Shown here piece after piece: positions 8,602-20,451 of a stretch of 64,000 nt of DNA. Source of the stretch: Marinicella gelatinilytica (lineage in GTDB: Bacteria; Pseudomonadota; Gammaproteobacteria; Xanthomonadales; Marinicellaceae); assembly GCF_026410405.1 (NCBI RefSeq), contig NZ_JAPMLN010000004.1, forward strand, positions 1 through 64,000, written 5' to 3'. The notes under the pieces are model-generated. The model did no database searches and was not told the origin of the DNA. It saw only the letters and a list, made by a program, of their open reading frames with translations. Position 1 is the stretch's first letter, and every line of letters begins with the position of its first letter. The position numbers were made by a program, and so were the translations under genes.

Positions 8602-9595
8602 AGTAATCCAAAATATGTGTTAAGGCTGTTGGGTGGGGTAATGTTACCAAATTATCGCGTTCAATGGGGGTTTGTCGGGCTTTATCGTCGGCAGAAGTGA
8701 ACACATGCAGTGTTAAACGGCGATGGGTTAAAACATGCTTTAAACTGGCCAGATGTTGACTTTGGGGGTGCTTGTTTTTAAGGGCTTGTTTGGATTTAAA
8801 TTCAGGCAGAAACCACATGGCTGACCAGATTCCGCGCTCAGCGCGTTTCACTAATTGCGGTTGATTGCCCACAAAAGACAAATGCAAGAATAAATCGACT
8901 TCCTTGATTTTGGATCTTTTCTTTTTCTCAGGGTAGTGTTCAATCACGTCGTCTTGATAAGCCAAACAATGATTTTGGACCGGACATTGAAGACATCGCG
9001 GTTGGTGCTTAGTGCATAGGGTGGCGCCTAAATCCATTAGGCCCTGGCTGTAGGCCCGCGGGTTTTCTGATGTTTGCTGTTGCTCAGCCAGTTGCCACAG
9101 TTTTTTTAATGTTGGGCCACTGTTGGGCTCGCCGGCCACTTTAAAATAACGCGCCATAACGCGCTTAACATTACCATCGAGTATCGGCTCGGGCTGATTG
9201 TACGCCAGTGACATAATGGCGGCGGCCGTGGTTCGGCCAATGCCGGGCAGCGCCATTAATTCACTCATCGTGTCAGGCAGTTGTCCGTTGTGTTTTTGTT
9301 GGCACAGTTGTGCGGCTTTGTGTAGATTGCGGGCGCGGTTGTAATAACCCAAACCCGACCACAAGGCCATCACGGTTTGCTCATCAGCAGCTGCTAATTC
9401 ATCTAAAGTCGGAAAAGCTTTAATAAAGCGGTTAAAGTAATCAATGACTTTAACCACCTGGGTTTGCTGCAGCATGATTTCTGACAACCACACATAATAG
9501 GGATTATCGCCTTGCCAGGGCAAATGGTGGCGGCCGTTTTGTAATTGCCAGGCAATAATCCGGGCACTGAAACTGTCATCAGTTACCTTTACCAT
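8579..9595 (-). CDS. mutY: A/G-specific adenine DNA glycosylase MutY
   Basis: Removes adenine mispaired with 8-oxoguanine in base-excision repair. With the ATG at 9595 it has 338 residues. It shows the catalytic Glu39 (SEIMLQQTQV), helix-hairpin-helix LPGIGRT at 116-122, catalytic Asp140 in ILDGNVKRV, and the four cluster cysteines 194, 201, 204 and 210 with C-x6-C-x2-C-x5-C spacing. A C-terminal NUDIX-like MutT domain follows from about residue 230. A TTG codon just upstream could also start, but the ATG overlaps the ftsY stop as TGATG, the usual coupling arrangement. Second gene of the ftsY-mutY-yggX operon. Confidence 0.95.
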   Translation of the reverse strand: MVKVTDDSFSARIIAWQLQNGRHHLPWQGDNPYYVWLSEIMLQQTQVVKVIDYFNRFIKAFPTLDELAAADEQTVMALWSGLGYYNRARNLHKAAQLCQQKHNGQLPDTMSELMALPGIGRTTAAAIMSLAYNQPEPILDGNVKRVMARYFKVAGEPNSGPTLKKLWQLAEQQQTSENPRAYSQGLMDLGATLCTKHQPRCLQCPVQNHCLAYQDDVIEHYPEKKKRSKIKEVDLFLHLSFVGNQPQLVKRAERGIWSAMWFLPEFKSKQALKNKHPQSQHLASLKHVLTHRRLTLHVFTSADDKARQTPIERDNLVTLPHPTALTHILDYYDNHHLP

Positions 9596-10716
9596 CAATC
9601 TATAATGGCGCTGACGAAGTCCTCTGCCTGATAAGGTTTTAAGTCGCTGCTGCGTTCACCGACGCCAATATAACGTACCGGTTTGCCGAATTCATTGGCC
9701 AGATTGAACAACACCCCGCCTTTGGGCGTGCCATCGAGTTTGGTAATCACCAAACCGGTGAGTTTGTTGGCTTCGTTAAAAGCACGGACCTGAGAAATGG
9801 CGTTTTGGCCGGTACCACCATCAATCACAATCAGGGTCTCATGGGGTGCGCTGTCGTCGTTTTTCTTGATCACGCGGGTAATTTTCGCCAGCTCCTGCAT
9901 CAGGTTGGCCTGGGTATGCAAACGCCCTGCAGTATCCGCAATCAGAACATCCATACTACGCGCTTTGGCTGATGTCATGGCATCGAAAATAACGGACGCT
10001 GAATCAGCCCCGGTTTTTTGTGCCATCACCGCGATGCCTTCGCGCTCACCCCAGGTTTTTAATTGCTCAACAGCCGCCGCCCGGAAGGTATCACCGGCGG
10101 CCAGCATGACATTATGACCTTCGGCTTTATAGCGACGGGCCAATTTGGCAATGGTGGTGGTTTTACCGACACCATTCACGCCGACGACTAGAATCACATA
10201 GGGTTTTTTACTGACATCAATAACCAGAGGTGCTTCCACTTTTTTGGCCATGACCGTTAATTCTTCACGCAGGGCTTCCAGCACCGCATCAGAGTCCGAT
10301 AAATTACGCCGCTTTAAAGATTTACGCACCTGTTCCAAAATCTCCATGGTGGCATTGGCGCCAACATCGGCCATCAACAATGTGGTTTCCAAATCCTCAA
10401 ACAGGTCTTCGTCAATTTTCTTTTTAAAAGAAAACAACTGTTTCATCTTTTTGCCGAAGTTGGCTTGCGTCTTTTCCAGTTGTTTTTCTAAATCCTGCGT
10501 ACCATTCGCTTCATTATTTTTAAGCGGTTCGGCATGCCGATCAGTTTCGCAATTATCTGTAGCCAGTTCGTCTGTGACCGGATTCACTGATTGACCTACA
10601 TCTGCTTGATCTTCAGTGACTTCTTGGGTTGATTGCTCTTGAATAGACTCGCCAGGTGATTCATGTTTGTCGTGCTTTGGCGGCTTATTTTTGTTTTTTC
10701 GTTTAAAAAATTTCAT
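9595..10716 (-). CDS. ftsY: signal recognition particle receptor FtsY
   Basis: Membrane-associated SRP receptor GTPase that docks ribosome-nascent chains for co-translational insertion. 373 residues: a charged N-terminal A domain (1-90, Lys-rich start then acidic/Gln-rich), N domain helices at 95-160, then the G domain with GVNGVGKTTT at 179-188, DTAGRLH, and TKLDGTPKGG. All GTPase motifs are intact. It heads a minus-strand run coupled to mutY and is divergent from rsmD across 89 bases. ftsY beside rsmD is common in proteobacteria. Confidence 0.96.
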   Translation of the reverse strand: MKFFKRKNKNKPPKHDKHESPGESIQEQSTQEVTEDQADVGQSVNPVTDELATDNCETDRHAEPLKNNEANGTQDLEKQLEKTQANFGKKMKQLFSFKKKIDEDLFEDLETTLLMADVGANATMEILEQVRKSLKRRNLSDSDAVLEALREELTVMAKKVEAPLVIDVSKKPYVILVVGVNGVGKTTTIAKLARRYKAEGHNVMLAAGDTFRAAAVEQLKTWGEREGIAVMAQKTGADSASVIFDAMTSAKARSMDVLIADTAGRLHTQANLMQELAKITRVIKKNDDSAPHETLIVIDGGTGQNAISQVRAFNEANKLTGLVITKLDGTPKGGVLFNLANEFGKPVRYIGVGERSSDLKPYQAEDFVSAIID

Positions 10717-10805
10717 GGTTTGGGGTTATGCTGCAGATTCCGTTAAAATATGGCGTTTAGTTTAGCAGATTCAAGTCAACCAAATCAGGCTTTCATAATC
10801 AATTC

Positions 10806-13765
<2,960 letters not shown>

Positions 13766-13835
13766 GAACCCATTCATATGGACATCTTATTGGTGTTTAA
13801 CGATAATAATCTGACTATTTAACAGGATAAAGACC

Positions 13836-14231
13836 ATGCTTATCGTCACTGCTTTATACGCTTCTTTACTGGCGCTTATTGTTTTATGGCTGAGTTATAA
13901 CGTCGTTAACTTCCGGCGCAAAAAACAGGTCGATTTGGGTGATGGCGGCCACGATGAAGGTATTCGTCACATCCGTGCCCACCAAAACACCTTGGAATAT
14001 GTACCCATTATTATAATTTTAATGGCTGTTTATGAAATTAATAACGGATTACCCTTACTTTTGCACATCTCAGGCATTGTGTTAGTCATTGCGCGTATTA
14101 TTTACCCGCTTGGACTGGTGGCTAAAAAAGGCGCCAGTTTTGGCCGCTTTTATGGCACCTTATTCACTTGGCTGGTACTCTTAACCCTTATTATTGTTAA
14201 TTTATTCAAAGTAATTTCAGCATGGCTATAA
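13836..14231 (+). CDS. MAPEG-family membrane protein
   Basis: 131 residues with four membrane helices (about 2-24, 55-72, 74-95 and 107-129) and the MAPEG pattern: a basic loop after helix 1, RAHQNTLEYVPI with the conserved RxHxNxxE, and ARIIYPLG in helix 3. MAPEG proteins include glutathione transferases and other glutathione-dependent membrane enzymes, but bacterial members of this short type are mostly uncharacterised. It lies 70 bases after ggt and overlaps the alkaline phosphatase gene by ten bases. Confidence 0.88.
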   Translation: MLIVTALYASLLALIVLWLSYNVVNFRRKKQVDLGDGGHDEGIRHIRAHQNTLEYVPIIIILMAVYEINNGLPLLLHISGIVLVIARIIYPLGLVAKKGASFGRFYGTLFTWLVLLTLIIVNLFKVISAWL

Positions 14232-15778
14232 AACAAAAATTCATCCGTATGAGTATCGTTTGTGTCGCATTAATGGCCTTAACAGCCTGTGCCGGCGCTG
14301 AAATCAAACCAAATTTAAGCAATACAAAAGCAGTCACGCAAACCAATAATAACTGGTATCAAGCCGGTGAAGCTAAAATCAAAGCCTTACAATCGATTCC
14401 AACATTTCCCAAACAAGCCAAAAACGTGATTTTCTTTGTCGGTGACGGCATGAGCCTGGCCACGGTCAATGCCGCCCGTATTTATGAGGGCCAGCAAAAG
14501 GGACAGCCCGGTGAAGAAAACCTACTCAGCTTTGAACAGTTTCCGCATACTGCACTCTCCAAAACCTATAACACCAACTTACAAACACCGGATTCAGCCG
14601 GTACCATGAGCGCCATGATCACCGGCGTCAAAACCAAAGCCGGTGCCATCAGTGTTGATGAACGTGTCGCTATTGGTGTGTGTGGCGATAAAAAATACCC
14701 TGTCCTTTCTTTGTTATCCCGGGCTGAAATGGCCGGCATGAATACCGGCGTGGTGACAACCACCCGATTAACCCACGCAACTCCGGCGGCGACTTATGCC
14801 CATGCCGAAAGTCGCAGTTGGGAAGCTGACAGCGATTTACCCAAAAACGCTGATAACTGCCAAGACATTGCTGCACAGTTAATCGATTATCCCCATGGTA
14901 ATGGTTTGGAAGTGGCTATGGGAGGTGGTCGCCGTAACTTTATCCCAAACACCTATGCAGATCCCGAATACAGTATGCTAAAACCCGGCAAACGTGGCGA
15001 TGGCCGTGATTTAACGCAGGAATGGTTAAACAAATACCCCAACGCGGCCTATGTCTGGAACCATCAGCAATTTAAAGCCCTTGATTTAAGCCAAACCGAC
15101 CACCTGCTCGGTTTGTTTGAACCATCACACATGCAGTATGAAATGAACCGTTCTAAAGACGAAGCCGGTGAGCCTTCGTTAACAGAAATGACCGAGACTG
15201 CTATCAAAATGTTGGCACAAAAAGACAAACCGTATTTCCTGATGATCGAAGGCGGTCGCATTGATCATGGCCACCATGCCGGCTATGCCAAACTGGCATT
15301 AACGGAAACCGTGGAATTTTCCCGGGCCATTGAAGCAGCTTTAGCGCATGTTGATCTCGACGAAACCCTGATTATCGTCACTGCCGATCACGCCCATACC
15401 ATGACGTTCAGTGGTTATGCGCAACGCGGCAATCCGATTTTAGGTAAAATTGTGGTCCCTGATGATGAGGGCAATCCATCGAATCAATTACAACTGGATG
15501 CCCAAGGCAAACCCATGACCACACTCAGTTATGCCAATGGTCCGGGTTATGTCAACGGCGATCAACGTCCCGATTTAACCCATGTGGACACCACGGCCGA
15601 TAACTACAAACAGGCGGCCACCATCCCATTAAAATCTGAGACCCATTCCGGTGAAGATGTTATTATTTATGCCACCGGTGCCGGCAGCCAGCTGGTGCGC
15701 GGCGTGCTGGAACAAAATATGATTTATCACATTATGAAAACTGCCTTGACCGAACAACTCAACCGTAATCTAAAATAA
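14222..15778 (+). CDS. phoA: alkaline phosphatase, predicted lipoprotein
   Basis: 518 residues of the classical metal-dependent alkaline phosphatase family. The N-terminus is a lipoprotein signal with lipobox LTAC, so Cys23 is probably acylated. FFVGDGMS (Asp75) binds metal. TPDSAGTMSAM carries the nucleophile Ser125. MIEGGRIDHGHH and TADHAHT supply the remaining Zn/Mg ligands, and SETHSGEDV the last histidine. It releases phosphate from esters outside the cytoplasm. The start overlaps the MAPEG gene, so expression is probably coupled. I see no Pho-box directly upstream, so phosphate control is not evident. Confidence 0.92.
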   Translation: MAIKQKFIRMSIVCVALMALTACAGAEIKPNLSNTKAVTQTNNNWYQAGEAKIKALQSIPTFPKQAKNVIFFVGDGMSLATVNAARIYEGQQKGQPGEENLLSFEQFPHTALSKTYNTNLQTPDSAGTMSAMITGVKTKAGAISVDERVAIGVCGDKKYPVLSLLSRAEMAGMNTGVVTTTRLTHATPAATYAHAESRSWEADSDLPKNADNCQDIAAQLIDYPHGNGLEVAMGGGRRNFIPNTYADPEYSMLKPGKRGDGRDLTQEWLNKYPNAAYVWNHQQFKALDLSQTDHLLGLFEPSHMQYEMNRSKDEAGEPSLTEMTETAIKMLAQKDKPYFLMIEGGRIDHGHHAGYAKLALTETVEFSRAIEAALAHVDLDETLIIVTADHAHTMTFSGYAQRGNPILGKIVVPDDEGNPSNQLQLDAQGKPMTTLSYANGPGYVNGDQRPDLTHVDTTADNYKQAATIPLKSETHSGEDVIIYATGAGSQLVRGVLEQNMIYHIMKTALTEQLNRNLK

Positions 15779-15834
15779 TACCCATCAAGCGGCTCATGTG
15801 CTAAATTATAAAGACCCTCACATGAACCGAGATC

Positions 15835-16965
15835 ATGGAATGGTTTTTTAAAAGCCCCGAGCATGCCGCATTTAAGAAAAAGTTCATTGAAAGGCAACTG
15901 AACTATGCTCGAAAAATGGCTATTTTTGCAGCCTGTTATTACTTCGTTTTTGGTTTTCTGGATTTTTACCTGGCCGATGAAACCACCTGGCAACTTCTAA
16001 AAATCAGACTGCTTGTCACCCTCATATTATTGCTACTGATTCTATTAACCTTTCATCCACGAATAAAACACCATTGGCAAACAATTATTGGCTTACTGGT
16101 ATTTATTGCCGGATTAGGTGTTGTCTTTATGTCCGCCTATGTACCTGGTATTTATAAACCCATTTATGCCCAGGGTTTACTTCTGGTTATCTTCTACGGC
16201 TATACCATGAATAAGCTCATGTTGAAGCCGGCTATTTTGGCCGGTTCTGGTGTTACACTGGCCTACTTTATCAATACCTTTTACTTTTCCGACGTGGCTT
16301 CAGAGTTTATGGTCACCAGCCTGTTCTTCCAGATTTCCACCAATACTTTCGGTGTGTTTGCTGTTTATTTTATGCAAAAGAATGCTTTTGATGTCTATGT
16401 TAAAAATGAGGATTTAAAGAACCACAATAAACGATTATTAAAACAAAGTGAAACCGATGGTCTCACCGGCATTGGTAATCGGCGTTATTTTAACAATCAT
16501 TTTGAGCGTTTATTTGACGCCAAGATCAGATCACTGGATTACCTCAGTTTAATGTTATGCGACATTGATTATTTTAAAAATTATAATGATGCTTATGGCC
16601 ACCTCAAAGGTGATGACGCTTTAATAAAGATTGCTAAAATCTTGTCGCAGCAAGTGCCTTTAGAGAAAGGTTTTATCGCTCGCTTTGGTGGTGAAGAATT
16701 TATTTTGGTGCTGTTTAATCATGATTCACAACAAACCCATCAGTTCATCAAAAACATTCAACAAAAAATTAAATCCGAGAACATAGAGCACCTCGATAAT
16801 AAAGCCGCTGATTGGCTTACCCTCAGTTTTGGCTTTGTCACATTGGACGTGAATAAAACATCACCCAATCAAGCCTACCGACAATTAACCAAACGTGCCG
16901 ATCGCTGCCTCTACCAAGCCAAACAACAAGGCCGCAATCAAATTGTCGGTACTGAATTTAATTAA
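15835..16965 (+). CDS. membrane-bound diguanylate cyclase (GGDEF)
   Basis: 376 residues. About six membrane helices occupy residues 28-180 (7TM-like sensor without recognisable periplasmic domain), followed by a short linker and a GGDEF domain at about 205-375. The active-site signature is GGEEF at 285-289, and DGLTGIGNRRYF and CDIDYFKNYND are typical, so synthesis of c-di-GMP is expected. An RxxD inhibitory site is not seen at the usual place upstream. The stop codon overlaps the convergent glyS stop codon. Monocistronic, 56 bases after the phosphatase gene. Confidence 0.92.
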   Translation: MEWFFKSPEHAAFKKKFIERQLNYARKMAIFAACYYFVFGFLDFYLADETTWQLLKIRLLVTLILLLLILLTFHPRIKHHWQTIIGLLVFIAGLGVVFMSAYVPGIYKPIYAQGLLLVIFYGYTMNKLMLKPAILAGSGVTLAYFINTFYFSDVASEFMVTSLFFQISTNTFGVFAVYFMQKNAFDVYVKNEDLKNHNKRLLKQSETDGLTGIGNRRYFNNHFERLFDAKIRSLDYLSLMLCDIDYFKNYNDAYGHLKGDDALIKIAKILSQQVPLEKGFIARFGGEEFILVLFNHDSQQTHQFIKNIQQKIKSENIEHLDNKAADWLTLSFGFVTLDVNKTSPNQAYRQLTKRADRCLYQAKQQGRNQIVGTEFN

Positions 16966-19046
16966 CTTTTAACCAATTCTGATAAATCCGCAATCGAACC
17001 GGTTAAACGACTAACTTGAGTCAGTTGAGCCAAACGGTTTAAACGAATTTTTTCATCCTCAACATTCACCATCACGCCTTCGAAATAGTCATCCAACGGT
17101 TGTGCCAAGGTCGCCAATAATTGATAAGCCTCACTGTATTTTTTATCATCGACCAATACCGTAAATTTCGGTGCGATGACCTTAATTTTTTCATCAAGTT
17201 GTGTTTCCAAAGGCGAATCAAAAAGACTGACATCGACCTTTTCTAACTGCTCTGCCGGAACATTTGCTTTCGCCACAATATTGGTGGCGCGTTTATTGGC
17301 TTCAATCAGTGATTTGGCATAATCCTGCTGTTTAAAATCTTCGGTGGCCTGAATGCGCTGATCTAAGTCGGACAACACAGTCGCATCTAAGGTATGAGCG
17401 GCATTAAAGACATCGTGCGCCACGCCCTGATTAATATAAAAATGGCGCAAGCGTTCAATAAAAAACTGCCGGACACTTGTTTTCGCTACCTCACCCGCCG
17501 CCAAATCACTGTTTTCCGCCAATACAGCGAAGCAATAATCAATCAACTCCGTATAACTGACCTGAATCTGTTTATCTTTTAGAATACTGATAATGCCCAA
17601 AGTCGCACGCCGTAAAGCAAACGGATCTTTTGAACCGGTGGGTTTTTTACCGACCGCAAAAATCCCCACCAGGGTATCCATTTTGTCGGCCATCGCCAAC
17701 GCCTGACCCAGCGCATTTTCCGGTAATTGATCACCACTAAAACGTGGTAAATATTGATCACGAATGGCGTTGGCGACTTCCCTGTCCTCACCCTGGGCAG
17801 CGGCATAATAACCACCCATCAGGCCTTGTAAGTCAGGAAATTCGCCCACCATATCAGACATTAAGTCGCATTTCATTAGCCTGGCAGCTTGTTCACCTTG
17901 CTTCATGCTAAAGCCCATTTTTGGTGCCAGCCAATCCATAATATGCTTAATACGATCGGTCTTATCAGCATAAGAACCCAGGGATTTCTCAAAGGTCATT
18001 TTCGCAAGCAACGGTAAGTTTTCGGCAAGTGGCCTGGCTTTGTCTTTTTCCCAGAAAAATCGCGCATCCGCTAATCGTGGTGTAATGACTTTCTCAAAAC
18101 CTTTTTTCACCAATTCCGGTTGTTTTGAATCGATGTTCGCCAGCGCCACAAAATGCGGCATTAACTCACCCTGATTGTTTTCCACTGGAAAATATTTCTG
18201 ATGGGATTCCATCGAAGAAATCAGCGCTTCTCTCGGCACCTTTAAAAATTCTGAATCAAAATCGCCCAATACAGCCACCGGTTTCTCAACGATACTGGCC
18301 ACTTCCTGCAGTAAAGCCTGGTTAATTAAAGCCCGGCCTCCGACCGCTTCGGCCTCCGCGTTTACCTGTTGTTTAATCAACTGCTCACGTTCTAAATGAT
18401 CTACCATCACGTCAGCTTGCTGTAAAACCGCTTTATAATCCAAAGCACTGTCAATACGCAGCCAACCCGCGTGGTGAAATCGATGTCCTTTCGTTTTGTG
18501 ATCACTTTGATGGCCGAATAAGTCCATTGCAATCACATCCTTGCCATTCATTAATACCAACCAATGCACCGGTCGGATAAAAGCGTAATCATGGTTACCC
18601 CATCGCATCGGTTTTGGAATCGGTAGTTGCTTGATGGCTTGCTCAATCATTCCGGGCAACACATCATTAATATTCAGGCCTTTTTCCACCACCTGATAAA
18701 CCAAATACTCGCCTTTGTCGGTTTTAAGGGTCTGCAAATCATCCACTTCGGCACCCACGGATTTGGCAAATCCGCTGGCTGCCGGTTTCGGCTTACCATT
18801 CTCATCATAAGCCACCGCCACCGATGGGCCACGTTTTTCGACTTTTTGGTCGGCTAATTGCTCACTGACATCACGCAGTAAAAACGCCAAACGTCGCGGT
18901 GAGGCAAACCACCTGGAATCCTCGGCAAACGCAAAACCCTGTTCGTTTAATTGTGCACAGACACCGTCGAATAAGGCTTTTGATAAACCATATAAGGCTT
19001 TTGGTGGTAATTCTTCACAGCCCAATTCAAATAAAATATCAGCCAT
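16962..19046 (-). CDS. glyS: glycyl-tRNA synthetase beta subunit
   Basis: 694 residues, in line with about 690 for the family, beginning with the typical LFELGCEELPPKAL. Contains RRLAFLL, KRGPS, MRWG, and the HD-like and anticodon-binding C-terminal part (EGVMVN near the end). With the alpha subunit it forms the alpha2/beta2 enzyme that charges tRNA-Gly. The beta subunit carries tRNA recognition. Two bases separate it from glyQ, so they form one operon. Convergent and overlapping by four bases with the GGDEF gene. Confidence 0.97.
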   Translation of the reverse strand: MADILFELGCEELPPKALYGLSKALFDGVCAQLNEQGFAFAEDSRWFASPRRLAFLLRDVSEQLADQKVEKRGPSVAVAYDENGKPKPAASGFAKSVGAEVDDLQTLKTDKGEYLVYQVVEKGLNINDVLPGMIEQAIKQLPIPKPMRWGNHDYAFIRPVHWLVLMNGKDVIAMDLFGHQSDHKTKGHRFHHAGWLRIDSALDYKAVLQQADVMVDHLEREQLIKQQVNAEAEAVGGRALINQALLQEVASIVEKPVAVLGDFDSEFLKVPREALISSMESHQKYFPVENNQGELMPHFVALANIDSKQPELVKKGFEKVITPRLADARFFWEKDKARPLAENLPLLAKMTFEKSLGSYADKTDRIKHIMDWLAPKMGFSMKQGEQAARLMKCDLMSDMVGEFPDLQGLMGGYYAAAQGEDREVANAIRDQYLPRFSGDQLPENALGQALAMADKMDTLVGIFAVGKKPTGSKDPFALRRATLGIISILKDKQIQVSYTELIDYCFAVLAENSDLAAGEVAKTSVRQFFIERLRHFYINQGVAHDVFNAAHTLDATVLSDLDQRIQATEDFKQQDYAKSLIEANKRATNIVAKANVPAEQLEKVDVSLFDSPLETQLDEKIKVIAPKFTVLVDDKKYSEAYQLLATLAQPLDDYFEGVMVNVEDEKIRLNRLAQLTQVSRLTGSIADLSELVKS

Positions 19047-19048
19047 GG

Positions 19049-19969
19049 TTAAGCCTCCTTGCGTGCTTGATTATGATCTTGACAACCCGGGAAACCCAGA
19101 GCTTCACGGGATTGATAATACATCGTTGCCACTGATTTTGACATATTCCTGACCCGTAAAATAAACTGCTGGCGCTCAGTGACACTGATGGCTTTACGCG
19201 CATCGAGTAAATTAAAAGTATGCGAAGCTTTTAACGCTTGCTCGTACGCCGGCAAGGGTAGTTTTTCTTCAATCAATAAAAGACACATTTTCTCAGCCTG
19301 ATCAAATGCCTGAAACAAAGCCGGTACATCGGCATGCTCGAAGTTATAGGTCGATTGTTCCACTTCATTCTGATGAAAAACATCCCCATAAGTCACGGTG
19401 CCGTTCGGTGTCTCTGCCCACACCAAATCGTATATCGATTGTTTATTTTGCAAATACATGGCCAAGCGTTCCAAACCATACGTAATCTCACCCATCACCG
19501 GCTTGCAGTTTAAGCCACCCACCTGCTGAAAATAGGTAAACTGAGTCACTTCCATGCCATTAAGCCAGACCTCCCAACCCAAACCCCAAGCGCCCAGAGT
19601 CGGCGATTCCCAGTTATCCTCAATAAAACGAATATCATGCACCAAAGTATCGATACCAATGGCTTTTAAGGAGGCTAAATACAGCTCCTGAAAATCATCC
19701 GGTGACGGCTTTAACACCACCTGGAATTGATAATAATGCTGTAAACGATTTGGGTTTTCACCATAGCGGCCATCCGTCGGCCGCCGACTGGGCTGTACAT
19801 AGGCACTGTTCCATGGCTCCGGTCCAATCGCCCGTAAAAAAGTCGCCGGATGAAAGGTCCCCGCACCCACTTCTAAATCCAGAGGCTGAATCACGACACA
19901 ACCGTTTTTCGCCCAAAACTGCTGCAAGCGAAGTATTAAATCCTGAAAAGTCAGTACCTGTTTATCCAT
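19049..19969 (-). CDS. glyQ: glycyl-tRNA synthetase alpha subunit
   Basis: 306 residues, the usual size. Conserved blocks are [52 protein letters not shown], and [20 protein letters not shown], which build the aminoacyl-adenylate site. A minus-strand TATAAT at 20004-19999, about 35 bases upstream of the ATG, is a probable -10 element, with only a weak -35. Upstream lies a 480-base intergenic stretch with an inverted repeat. Co-transcribed with glyS. Confidence 0.97.
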   Translation of the reverse strand: MDKQVLTFQDLILRLQQFWAKNGCVVIQPLDLEVGAGTFHPATFLRAIGPEPWNSAYVQPSRRPTDGRYGENPNRLQHYYQFQVVLKPSPDDFQELYLASLKAIGIDTLVHDIRFIEDNWESPTLGAWGLGWEVWLNGMEVTQFTYFQQVGGLNCKPVMGEITYGLERLAMYLQNKQSIYDLVWAETPNGTVTYGDVFHQNEVEQSTYNFEHADVPALFQAFDQAEKMCLLLIEEKLPLPAYEQALKASHTFNLLDARKAISVTERQQFILRVRNMSKSVATMYYQSREALGFPGCQDHNQARKEA

Positions 19970-20451
19970 GTGAACATTGGCATGTAAAAGAACGGCTTAT
20001 TATAGTGGAATAAGTTTATGAGTTCATGCAATTTAAACCTAAATCCACAAGTAACCTGAGCTTGTCGAAGGCGTTATAACAGCATAGATATTCCTCCAAT
20101 GGCTTCGACAAGCTCAATCGTCTTTTTACTTTATTTTCATCCACCACGACTTATGTCCAAAACGTTATCTACTACCTTATAAGTTCCACAATTAGAATCC
20201 CTAATACCCACTTAAGATAAGTTATACAACTAAAGTTTTAACTTGTTGCGCCTTAGACAAACTGTTCATTTAAGCCCCCCGCTAAGATTAAACGATCAAC
20301 ATAGCTTAAGCTCGTAGCTATTGTTACAAATAATACCTATATTTCAGTGCACCACAATGTTTTAAAGAATCACCAATCCATGACTTTCGACCCCGTCGTT
20401 TTGATGGGGTGTTTGGTAGAATTGATGGTTGAATTTTAGATTGGAGCTGTT
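19970..20451. other. intergenic stretch between divergent glyQ and S9 peptidase genes
   Basis: No credible gene. It holds the glyQ -10 element (19999-20004), a 14-bp inverted repeat (20056-20115), and an ACCCC/GGGGT hairpin at 20390-20410 upstream of the S9 peptidase start. The remainder is AT-rich and featureless to the eye. Confidence 0.6.
20056..20115. repeat. inverted repeat of the GAGCTTGTCGAAG type
   Basis: TGAGCTTGTCGAAG at 20056-20069 and its exact reverse complement CTTCGACAAGCTCA at 20102-20115, 32 bases apart. Similar GAGCTTGTCGAAG palindromes are found as scattered intergenic repeats in several bacterial genomes. Here it sits between divergent genes, so a terminator role is unlikely. 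Confidence 0.7.

Noticed and set aside
9797..10594. Plus-strand ORFs opposite ftsY
   Set aside because: Shadow frames of a strongly conserved gene.
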